A stretch of 64,000 nucleotides of DNA from JAAZNO01 sp964508025 (lineage in GTDB: Bacteria > Chloroflexota > Anaerolineae > B4-G1 > SLSP01), in NCBI GenBank assembly GCA_964508025.1, contig CAZDSF010000011.1:1-64000 (forward strand), read 5' to 3'. Position 1 is the stretch's first letter, and every line of letters starts with the position of its first letter. Below are positions 15,547-23,412 of this stretch, piece after piece. The position numbers and the translations under genes were made by a program. The notes beneath the pieces are model-generated. The model ran no database searches and was not told the origin of the DNA. It was given only the letters and a program-made list of their open reading frames with translations.

Positions 15547-16524
15547 ATGACGGCTACGGGTTCCCAGAGTGATCTTGCGGCAGTGCAGACGCTAGCGCGG
15601 CAGATTGTTGTCAATGTCAATCGGGTCATTATTGGCAAGCAATCCTCGGTAGAGCTGGTGGTGATTGGGTTGCTGAGCCAGGGACATTTGCTGATAGAGG
15701 ATGTTCCCGGTGTAGGCAAGACGATGCTGGCCCGGTCGCTGGCGCTCTCTACCGATTGCAGCTTCGGACGAATCCAGTTCACCCCGGATATGTTGCCCAG
15801 CGATGTGACAGGCGTTTCGGTCTTCAATCAGGCGACGCGCCAGTTTGAGTACCAGCCCGGCGCGATTATGTCGCAGATTTTGCTGGTGGATGAGATCAAC
15901 CGGGCGACGCCGAAGACCCAATCGGCTTTGCTGGAGGCGATGGAAGAACGCCAGGTCACGGTAGATGGCGTGACGCATGTGCTGCCGCACCCGTTCATGG
16001 TTTTGGCGACGCAGAATCCGATTGAGTACGAGGGCACTTTCCCGTTGCCAGAAGCGCAGTTGGATCGGTTCCTGTTCCGCATCAGCCTGGGCTACCCCGC
16101 GATGTGGGATGAGATGGAGATGATCAGCCGGCAGCAGTACCAGCATCCGGTGGAGACGCTGACGCCGGTGATCACGGTAGAGGCGTTACTGGCGGCGCAG
16201 GAGGCGATCAAGCATGTGCATGTCAGCCAATCCCTGCGCGAATATATCGTGCGGCTGGTGCGCCGCACCCGTGATCACTCCGATGTTTACCTGGGCGCGA
16301 GTCCACGGGGCAGCCTGGCGCTCTTCCGTGGCGGGCAGGCGCGTGCAGCGCTGTACGGGCGGGATTATGTGCTGCCGGATGACATCAAGTCGCTGGCGAT
16401 TCCGGCGTTGGCGCACCGCCTGATTCTCGCTCCCGGCGCCCGGCTGCGCGAGCAGAAACCGGAGACCATTGTCATGCAGCTTTTGGAGGAATTGCCGATG
16501 CCGGAGAGCGCCGCGTCGCGCTGA
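15547..16524 (+). CDS. MoxR-family AAA+ ATPase
   Basis: 325-residue cytosolic AAA+ ATPase, a chaperone-like factor that usually acts on VWA or DUF58 partners. Walker A is EDVPGVGKT (51-59), Walker B ILLVDEINRA (111-120), sensor 1 LATQNPIEYEG, then the MoxR-typical PEAQLDRFLF and GASPRGSLAL. The ATG at 15547 has GGAGG 6 bases upstream; an ATG at 15535 has none. It begins the classic moxR-DUF58-transglutaminase operon, 34 bases before the DUF58 gene. Confidence 0.93.
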   Translation: MTATGSQSDLAAVQTLARQIVVNVNRVIIGKQSSVELVVIGLLSQGHLLIEDVPGVGKTMLARSLALSTDCSFGRIQFTPDMLPSDVTGVSVFNQATRQFEYQPGAIMSQILLVDEINRATPKTQSALLEAMEERQVTVDGVTHVLPHPFMVLATQNPIEYEGTFPLPEAQLDRFLFRISLGYPAMWDEMEMISRQQYQHPVETLTPVITVEALLAAQEAIKHVHVSQSLREYIVRLVRRTRDHSDVYLGASPRGSLALFRGGQARAALYGRDYVLPDDIKSLAIPALAHRLILAPGARLREQKPETIVMQLLEELPMPESAASR

Positions 16525-16558
16525 TGAGTAACGCCCCTGACCAGGGATAGATGCTTGC

Positions 16559-17860
16559 ATGAAAATCGTGAAACCGACTCTAAAGCTCAATAACTGGCTG
16601 CTGCCCATTCTCGTGGGAGTGCTACTGCTGATGCAGTTAGTCATCCCCTATCGCGGCTGGATGGCGCTGCTGGTGGGAGTAGGGGGACTATGGGCGATCA
16701 GCGCCTACTGGGCGCACTCCTTGCGCTGGAAGCTCACCCTCACCCGTGAGATGCGCTTCGGTTGGGCGCAGGTTGGGGATCGCCTCATTGAGCGTTTCAG
16801 CCTGGTCAATGATGCGCCGCTTCCGGCGTTGTGGGTGGAGGTGGAAGATCTCTCGACTTTGCCCGGTTATCAGGCCAGCCGGGGCACCGGTGTGGCGGCG
16901 CGCAGTTCCATCCGCTGGCATCGGGAATCTTTCTGCTCCCGGCGGGGCCTGTTCTATCTGGGCCCGACAAACATCCGCACAGGCGACCCCTTTGGTATCT
17001 ACACCGTCACGTTGAACTACCCGGCTTCGATGCCGCTGCTCGTCTTGCCGCCGATTGTGCCGCTGCCAACCATCGAGGTCGCGCCTGGTGGGCGCTCCGG
17101 CGAAGGGCGTCCCCGCGCCGATGCGCGCGATCGCGTGGTTAGCGCCTCCAGTGCGCGGCCTTATGTCCCCGGCGATAGCCGTCGCTGGGTGCATTGGAAG
17201 CTCTCCGCCCGCCACGATGAGCTCTTCGTTCGGCTTTTCGATGGTACGCCGGCGGGCGACTGGTGGATTTTGCTGGACATGGATGCGCGAGTGCAGGTGG
17301 GCGTGGGGGAGGATTCCACAGATGAGTTGGGGGTGATTCTCGCGGCTTCGCTGGCGGATCGCGGGTTGCGCGCGCGGCGCGCAGTGGGGTTGCTGGCGCA
17401 TGGCGAGGAACTGGTGTGGTTGCCGCCCCAAGAGGGCGAAGGGCAACGTTGGGAAATTCTGCGGACGCTGGCGCTGGTTAGTCGCGGGCGGCGGTCTCTG
17501 ACAGAATTGCTGGCCCGTGCGCGTCCGATGTTGCGGCAACGCACCACGCTGATCATCGTCACCCCTTCGGTGGAAGGCGCGTGGTTGGAGTCTCTGGTGC
17601 CGCTATTGCGGCGCGGCGTAGTGCCAACAGTGCTGTTGCTCGATCCGGCTTCCTTCGGCGGCGCGGGCAACGCGACGGCGGCGCACACCGCGCTTAACCA
17701 GCTTGGCGTATCGAGCACTATCATCAGCCAGGATTTGTTGGATCACCCCAAAGCTCGGCCCGGTACGCAAGGGCAGCTGGAATGGAAGGTGCTGGGTACC
17801 GGCAAAGCTGTGCCGGTGCAACGCGCCACTGCGGATAGCCCGTGGAGGGTATTGTCATGA
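16559..17860 (+). CDS. DUF58 (VWA-like) membrane protein
   Basis: 433 residues. Two N-terminal membrane helices (about 10-27 and 29-45) are followed by a beta-rich region and the DUF58 core, with VPGDSRRWVHWKLSARHDEL (about 202-221) and a downstream VWA-like Rossmann part (WWILLDMDARV). DUF58 proteins are the usual partner of MoxR ATPases and are suspected to act in envelope or peptidoglycan processes. The TGA stop overlaps the ATG of the next gene (ATGA at 17857-17860), indicating translational coupling. Confidence 0.9.
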   Translation: MKIVKPTLKLNNWLLPILVGVLLLMQLVIPYRGWMALLVGVGGLWAISAYWAHSLRWKLTLTREMRFGWAQVGDRLIERFSLVNDAPLPALWVEVEDLSTLPGYQASRGTGVAARSSIRWHRESFCSRRGLFYLGPTNIRTGDPFGIYTVTLNYPASMPLLVLPPIVPLPTIEVAPGGRSGEGRPRADARDRVVSASSARPYVPGDSRRWVHWKLSARHDELFVRLFDGTPAGDWWILLDMDARVQVGVGEDSTDELGVILAASLADRGLRARRAVGLLAHGEELVWLPPQEGEGQRWEILRTLALVSRGRRSLTELLARARPMLRQRTTLIIVTPSVEGAWLESLVPLLRRGVVPTVLLLDPASFGGAGNATAAHTALNQLGVSSTIISQDLLDHPKARPGTQGQLEWKVLGTGKAVPVQRATADSPWRVLS

Positions 17861-20394
17861 GCGCCAAAATGGGCGCCTCCCCGCATGTCCACGCCAAGGA
17901 TGAGGAACGCCCCGCCCTGCTGATCCGCCTGTTACGGCCTCTGGCGCTACGGATTGGGCTGTGGAATCTGGTGATGCTGGCATTGCTGCTGGCAATTTTG
18001 GGCAGCGTCGCCAGTGGGATCTCTAGCGTTGTGCGGGGGCTGGAATTTCCGCTGCTGTGGCTGGTGGGCATTCTGGCGATGCTTTTTGGTTGGGTGTTGG
18101 GCGCCTCCAAACTCAAGTCCTGGGCGGCGACCATCATTGCGGTGCTTTCGGGCCTCATTGCTGTTTTCGTGCGCGTGGGGCGGCTCGATTTGCTGTTCTT
18201 GAGCGTCTTGCGCCACCTGGGGCCATATCTGGTCGAAAGCGTGCGCGCGATATGGATTAACTTCACCTTGCATTTGCCGGAGTGGTTGGGGCTTACGCCG
18301 GTGGGCCGCCCCGCGCCGGATCCTAGTCTCCTGTTGCAGGATATGGATCGGTTGGGGACGGGGGTGATCACCTTGTGGAGTCGCGCTGTCGAGTGGTTAC
18401 GTGCATTTGCCCGGGCCGAGCCGACTTACGATCCTGTGGCGGCGACGTTGATTTGGGGGGTGCTCCTCTGGCTGGCGGCCTGGTGGGCCGGCTGGTTGTT
18501 GCGACGACGGCGGCAGGCGCTTGGCGCAGTGCTGCCCTTGGGCGTACTGCTCGGAACTGTGCTCTCGTATGCCTGGGCTGAGACGATCTCGCTGGTCTTC
18601 TTCATGGGTTGGTCGCTGGCGTTGATAGCTGTGGCGGCGCACTTCAGCCGGGAACAGCGCTGGGAGGTCACCGCTACCGATTATTCCCGCGATATTCGCG
18701 GCGAGGTTCTCGGCGCGGCTGGCGCCATCACGGTAGGACTGATGCTTTTGGCGCTAATCGTGCCGAATATCTCCATTGATCGAATTGTGGATGAGGTGCG
18801 CACGCTCACGCAGAAACAGAGCGAAGATACCGGCGCGGCGGCCGAAGCGTTGGGCGTGGAGCAGCGTCCGCGTCCCAGCCGCGCGCCGGAGTTGGTGCGC
18901 GCCAGCGCCGGCGGTTTGCCGCGGCGGCATCTGCTGGGCACGGGGCCGGAACTGCGCGAGAATGTTGTCATGGAGGTGCGCACGTTTGAGTTGCCGCCCA
19001 TGGAGGCATTGCCCGCCGGTATGCGCGCCCCTTCATACTACTGGCGCAGTATCACCTATGATGTGTACACCGGGCAGGGCTGGAATACGTCGCCGTATGC
19101 CGTGGTGGATTATGAAACCGGCGCGCCTTCGCACATTGGGCAGCTGCCCTATCATCGCACGTTGCGGCAACACGTGCGCGTGCTACGTGATGTGGGGAAT
19201 CTCGTTCACAGCGCCGGGACGCTGGTTGCGGTGGATCAGCCCTATCAAGTAGCGTGGCGGGTTTCCGGCGATAGTTTTGCCGCGACCACCGAAGCGGAAA
19301 CCTATCGCGCCGATTCCCTGGTGCCCATGCTCAGCCCAGAACAACTCCGTGAAGCGCGCTCAGCCTATCCCCCGTGGATTTTGGAACGCTATCTTACCTT
19401 GCCGGATTCTGTGCCTGAACGGGTGATCAGTTTGGCGCGTGATCTCACGGCGATTGCGCCCACGCTCTACGAGCGGGCTACTGCAATCGAGACCTATCTG
19501 CGGAGCACGTACCCGTACACGTTGAATGTGCCGCTGCCGGCGCCCGGGACAGATGTGGTGGACTATTTCCTGTTCACGGCTCAGCGGGGCTATTGCGACT
19601 ACTTCGCCACTTCGATGGTGGTGTTGGCGCGGGCGGCGGGATTGCCGGCGCGCCTGGCGGTGGGTTATGTCTCCAGCGATTACGATCCGCTTCAAGCGGC
19701 GTATATCATCACTGAGGCGGATGCTCATGCCTGGGTGGAGGTGTATTTCCCCGGCTACGGCTGGATCACCTTCGAGCCGACCAGCGGCATTCCGGCGCTG
19801 GAGCGGTCTGAGGTGCTTGAGCCGCGTGAATGGCCCACGCCGGCAGACTCGTTGCGCCCGCCGCCCTCGCCGTTGCAGCGTCTGGTTCGACGGTGGTATT
19901 GGGGGCTGCCGGGCCTGGCGCTCGCGGCGCTGTTGGGATTGTTCATTGCCAGTCAGGTAGAGCTGTTGTGGTTGCGCTTCCAGACGCCCCAGGATACCAT
20001 TACTGCGTTGTACCATCGTCTGCGTCAGCGCGCGGAGGGGTTGGGTCTGGGCCTGTTTGCCGGCGCCACGCCGTATGAGTTCGCGGCGCTTCTGGATGCG
20101 CGCTTGAAGATGCTTGCCGCCAACCGGCGTGGGGCGTCGTGGGTGCTGCCCGCCGCTGTCGAAGAGATACGCTTGCTGTGTGAACTCTACGTGCGGGTGT
20201 GGTACACCTCTTTGCAGGTGACACCGGAAGAGCAGCTGGCGGTGGTGCGCGCCTGGCGCGGGCTGTTCTGGCGGTTGTTGCTGGGGCGTCTCTGGGCGCG
20301 GCGGCGCAGTTACCTTGAGCGTTTGTTGCGCGGCGAAGGCGAGGCTTCGCTGGCTGAGGCGGCGCGTCCTTCTCCGATGGATCAGCGTTTCTGA
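17857..20394 (+). CDS. TgpA-like membrane transglutaminase-domain protein with C-terminal DUF4129
   Basis: 845 residues. Membrane helices fill about 30-110, 190-255 and 285-305, followed by a large extracytoplasmic region with a transglutaminase/papain-like core. The catalytic Cys is C580 in RGYCDYFATSMVVLARAAGL and the His is H624 in ADAHAWVEVYF. The third position reads FEPTSG where an Asp is common. A last helix (about 685-705) leads to a cytoplasmic DUF4129 tail. Homologues such as TgpA are envelope transglutaminases. GTGGAGGG 8 bases upstream fixes the start. It ends the moxR operon. Confidence 0.92.
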   Translation: MSAKMGASPHVHAKDEERPALLIRLLRPLALRIGLWNLVMLALLLAILGSVASGISSVVRGLEFPLLWLVGILAMLFGWVLGASKLKSWAATIIAVLSGLIAVFVRVGRLDLLFLSVLRHLGPYLVESVRAIWINFTLHLPEWLGLTPVGRPAPDPSLLLQDMDRLGTGVITLWSRAVEWLRAFARAEPTYDPVAATLIWGVLLWLAAWWAGWLLRRRRQALGAVLPLGVLLGTVLSYAWAETISLVFFMGWSLALIAVAAHFSREQRWEVTATDYSRDIRGEVLGAAGAITVGLMLLALIVPNISIDRIVDEVRTLTQKQSEDTGAAAEALGVEQRPRPSRAPELVRASAGGLPRRHLLGTGPELRENVVMEVRTFELPPMEALPAGMRAPSYYWRSITYDVYTGQGWNTSPYAVVDYETGAPSHIGQLPYHRTLRQHVRVLRDVGNLVHSAGTLVAVDQPYQVAWRVSGDSFAATTEAETYRADSLVPMLSPEQLREARSAYPPWILERYLTLPDSVPERVISLARDLTAIAPTLYERATAIETYLRSTYPYTLNVPLPAPGTDVVDYFLFTAQRGYCDYFATSMVVLARAAGLPARLAVGYVSSDYDPLQAAYIITEADAHAWVEVYFPGYGWITFEPTSGIPALERSEVLEPREWPTPADSLRPPPSPLQRLVRRWYWGLPGLALAALLGLFIASQVELLWLRFQTPQDTITALYHRLRQRAEGLGLGLFAGATPYEFAALLDARLKMLAANRRGASWVLPAAVEEIRLLCELYVRVWYTSLQVTPEEQLAVVRAWRGLFWRLLLGRLWARRRSYLERLLRGEGEASLAEAARPSPMDQRF

Positions 20395-20491
20395 GGCGAC
20401 GCTGCCGGGCGACTCGTGTCGCGGTGTCTGAGATATGAGGGGGATGCTTCCTCTTGCGCTCCCTGTTTTGTCGCTAAAACGGCTTTTTGTG

Positions 20492-20536
20492 AAAGGGTTT
20501 TTGTGGCGGTGCGCAGCGCCGCTACAAAAACCCTTT
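20492..20536 (+). terminator. Long bidirectional hairpin terminator after the moxR operon
   Basis: AAAGGGTTTTTGT (20492-20504) pairs perfectly with ACAAAAACCCTTT (20524-20536). The inner bases 20505-20512 also pair with 20516-20523 including two G-U pairs, giving about 21 pairs around a 3-base loop. It is followed by TTTC and preceded by an A-rich arm, so it can work in both directions. The rest of 20395-20597 holds nothing I recognise. Confidence 0.75.
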
Positions 20537-20597
20537 TTTCATCCCCGCCGCATTGCTGTTCCAGGGAGCAAATGCGAAAGCTCTGTGGAATACCCGC

Positions 20598-20626
20598 TTG
20601 CATATTAAGCTTAATTGCGGTATAGT
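20598..20626 (+). promoter_or_regulatory. Sigma-70-type promoter at the head of the signalling cluster
   Basis: -35 TTGCAT (20598-20603), 17-base spacer, -10 TATAGT (20621-20626), with a leader of about 32 bases to the ATG at 20665. It follows the strong terminator, so it marks a new transcription unit. Confidence 0.7.
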
Positions 20627-20664
20627 TAGAATGTAAAGTCCTTCTTACCCCAAAGGTGAGTGCC

Positions 20665-21531
20665 ATGAGACGAAAACAAACACAGGTGTTGCTCACGACC
20701 GTTGCTTGCTCCATGTTATTCTTGCTTGTGCTGTCATTCTTGCTTCAGCTGATGGCGTTGCCTCCGGGTGTGCTTCTCGCCCAAGAGGACGATGACGCCA
20801 CATCAACGGTGGTCACTTCGACCGTCACGCTGGAAGCATCGCCGACGCCCACGCCGACAACGCCCACGGAGACGCCGACGCCGACGCCCTCGCTGACTCC
20901 CACACCCACAATTACGCCAACACACACACCTACTCCGACACACACGCCCACGGCGACGCCATCGCCCTCTCCTACGCTCACGCCGGTTCCGCCATCGCCT
21001 GAGCCGACTTTCACACCAACCCCCACGCCTGGAGGTTTTGTGGCTCAGATAATGGAGAATCCGCTTCTGCTGGCGGGGGTTTTGGTGGGGTTGTTGGGCT
21101 TGCTCTTTTTGGTGCTGCTCGTGATTCTGCTTGGCGGGCGCAAGCGGCGTCAACGCAAGCGCACCGGCACCCGGCCCATCAAACCGGTGAAACCCGTTGG
21201 GCCTTCTGCGCCGCCGGTTCCGGCGCGGCTGGTCAGCGTGGATGTGGAGGGCAAGGCGCAGACTTTTGTGCTCGCTCCCGAAGGCGTTGCCATCGGACGG
21301 GCGGAAGATAACGCGCTGGTCATTGGCGCGACCTTCCCCGGCTGGGAAAGCGTCTCGCGCCATCACGCGCGCATTTTCCGGCAAGGGGAGGATTGGATCG
21401 TGGTGGATTTGAACTCCCACAACGGCATCTATGTGAACGACCAGCGTACCGGGCGCAACCTGCTGCGCGATGGCTGGAAACTGCGCATCGGCGGCGTGAC
21501 TTTCACCTTCCGCGCGGGAAAGGGGGCTTGA
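20665..21531 (+). CDS. Membrane-anchored FHA-domain protein
   Basis: 288 residues. N-terminal signal or anchor helix (about 8-32), an extracytoplasmic Thr/Pro repeat tract (TPTPT, about 50-120), one transmembrane helix (about 132-157), a basic stop-transfer KRRQRKR, then a cytoplasmic FHA domain (about 190-286). The domain shows the phosphothreonine-binding signature GRAEDN, SRHHARI and NSHNGIYVN. FHA domains read phosphothreonine made by kinases such as those nearby. The ATG at 20665 has AAAGGTGAG upstream. The next gene starts 3 bases after its stop. Confidence 0.9.
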   Translation: MRRKQTQVLLTTVACSMLFLLVLSFLLQLMALPPGVLLAQEDDDATSTVVTSTVTLEASPTPTPTTPTETPTPTPSLTPTPTITPTHTPTPTHTPTATPSPSPTLTPVPPSPEPTFTPTPTPGGFVAQIMENPLLLAGVLVGLLGLLFLVLLVILLGGRKRRQRKRTGTRPIKPVKPVGPSAPPVPARLVSVDVEGKAQTFVLAPEGVAIGRAEDNALVIGATFPGWESVSRHHARIFRQGEDWIVVDLNSHNGIYVNDQRTGRNLLRDGWKLRIGGVTFTFRAGKGA

Positions 21532-21534
21532 GCT

Positions 21535-23340
21535 ATGAAGTGTTCACAATGCGGCCTGGATAATCGCGCCGGCGCGCGCTTTTGCCTTCAATGTGGTCGT
21601 GACCTTGGCCTCGACGAGCTGGTTCTTGCTGCCGGGGCCTCCGAGCAACAATCCGGTACGCAACCGATGACCGGTTTGCCGTCAACCCAGCCCATGACGG
21701 ATCCGCCTGCTGGGGAAGAAAACGGCCCGGTCACTGCGCCGCTGCCGGATCTGAGTGTCGCTTTTGCGCCCCTGCCCGAAGGCGCGCTGCTGTTACAGGA
21801 TCGCTACGTCATATTAGAAACGCGGGCTGCTGGCGCACAGGTGAACGAGTATCTGGTGGAGGATCGCACGCCGGTGCGGATGTGTCCGCATTGTGGGCGC
21901 GGCTCTGAGGACGCAGACGAACGATACTGTGAGGTTTGCGGAGCAGAAATTGGCGATGCGCCCATGGTGCATTTGCGTTATCGCCTCCATGAGAGCGCCG
22001 ACGCGCAGGCTTTTGCGCAAGAAGCGCAACTGCTCGCCATGCGCCTGCAGCATCCGGGGCTGCGGCTTTCGACGGCAGTTTTCTCCGAGGCGCCTTACGG
22101 GCCGGTGCGTCAGTATCGCGTGGCGCCGGAATTTCCTCTGCCTTCTGCGGCAACGCTGACGATTCCCCAGGAAGTGAACACGGTGCTCACCTGGGGCGTG
22201 GCGCTGGGGCAGGCGCTGGCGTATCTGCACCGGCACCAGGTCGTGTTACGGACGATTAGCCCGAATCAAATCGTTTTTGATGGGAAGTCGCCGCTGTGGA
22301 CGAATCTGAATCGGGCTTATGTGATTCCCCCGGCGCAGCGCAGTAATGGGGAGGCGCTCAGTGAATACCTTGCGCGGGATGTGCAGGGTTTGGCAACGGC
22401 GCTGTTGTATTTGATGACGGGACAACAACAGCTTACTGCCGACATGCCCTTCTCCACGCGGCTCAAGACATTGTTATTCCAGGGCATCAACACGCCGAAG
22501 ATGCTCACGGCAGAAACCTTTACGGCAGAACTCGAAGCCTGCCTGGATGAATTGCGGCATCCCGATAGCGTGACGCTGGTGATAGGCCGGCGTACCGACG
22601 TGGGGCGCGTGCGCTCCTTGAATGAGGATAGCTTGTTGACGCTGGATCTCGATTCTGTGTTCAAGTCGGTGAGCGAACCGGTGGGGTTGTTCCTGGTCGC
22701 CGATGGCATGGGTGGGCATGAGGCCGGCGACGTCGCCAGCCAGGTGACTGCGCGGGTGATGGCGCAACGGGTGAGCGCGGAGCTGTTGCCTGCGCTCACA
22801 GCCGGCAAGCCGTTGCCCGATTTGCGCGGCTGGCTCACCGCCGCAGTTCAGGCTGCCAATCAGGTAGTCTACGATCAGCGGATGGCTGCCGGCACTGATA
22901 TGGGTACGACGCTGGTGGCGGCGCTGGTGCGCGGCGGGCGGGCGTTGATTGCGAATGTTGGGGATAGCCGCTGCTATTATCTCAATGCTGAAGGGATCCG
23001 CCAGGTGACGGTGGATCATTCGCTGGTTGAGCGGTTGGTGGCAACGCACCAGATCACGCGCGAAGAGGCGGCGCATCACCCGCAACGCAATGTCATCTAC
23101 CGCGTTATCGGCGATCGGGCCAAGATCGAAGTGGATCTTTTCGAGCAGGTGCTGGATCCGGGCGCGGCGTTGCTGTTGTGTTCCGATGGTCTGAGCGGCA
23201 TGATTTCGGATGCGGAGATCTGGCAGATCTGGAAAGCGGCGCCTTCGCCCCAGGCGGCTTGTGATCGCCTCATCGAAGCCGCCAACCGGGCGGGTGGCGA
23301 GGACAACATCACCGTGGTTATTGTGCAAATGTGCGAGTGA
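21535..23340 (+). CDS. Zinc-ribbon / pseudokinase / PP2C phosphatase fusion
   Basis: 601 residues. Zinc ribbon 1 has CSQCG and CLQCG (residues 3-21). A kinase-like domain follows (about 85-340). Its N-lobe contains a second zinc ribbon (CPHCG and CEVCG, about 116-140). Its catalytic loop reads VVLRTISPNQIVFD instead of HRDxKPxN and there is no DFG, so it should be catalytically dead. The C-terminal PP2C phosphatase (about 346-601) looks active: RSLNEDS, VADGMGGHEAGD, NVGDSRCYY, CSDGLSGM and GGEDNITVVI supply the metal-binding Asp residues. Likely removes phosphate from Ser/Thr sites written by the neighbouring kinases. A paralogue is at 41667. Confidence 0.9.
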   Translation: MKCSQCGLDNRAGARFCLQCGRDLGLDELVLAAGASEQQSGTQPMTGLPSTQPMTDPPAGEENGPVTAPLPDLSVAFAPLPEGALLLQDRYVILETRAAGAQVNEYLVEDRTPVRMCPHCGRGSEDADERYCEVCGAEIGDAPMVHLRYRLHESADAQAFAQEAQLLAMRLQHPGLRLSTAVFSEAPYGPVRQYRVAPEFPLPSAATLTIPQEVNTVLTWGVALGQALAYLHRHQVVLRTISPNQIVFDGKSPLWTNLNRAYVIPPAQRSNGEALSEYLARDVQGLATALLYLMTGQQQLTADMPFSTRLKTLLFQGINTPKMLTAETFTAELEACLDELRHPDSVTLVIGRRTDVGRVRSLNEDSLLTLDLDSVFKSVSEPVGLFLVADGMGGHEAGDVASQVTARVMAQRVSAELLPALTAGKPLPDLRGWLTAAVQAANQVVYDQRMAAGTDMGTTLVAALVRGGRALIANVGDSRCYYLNAEGIRQVTVDHSLVERLVATHQITREEAAHHPQRNVIYRVIGDRAKIEVDLFEQVLDPGAALLLCSDGLSGMISDAEIWQIWKAAPSPQAACDRLIEAANRAGGEDNITVVIVQMCE

Positions 23341-23412
23341 GACGCTGCATGAAGGGGCGGCGGGGTTGAGGTTTTGTTTTCATCCTTCGTACTTTTATTG
23401 AGGAGGAGCGTG

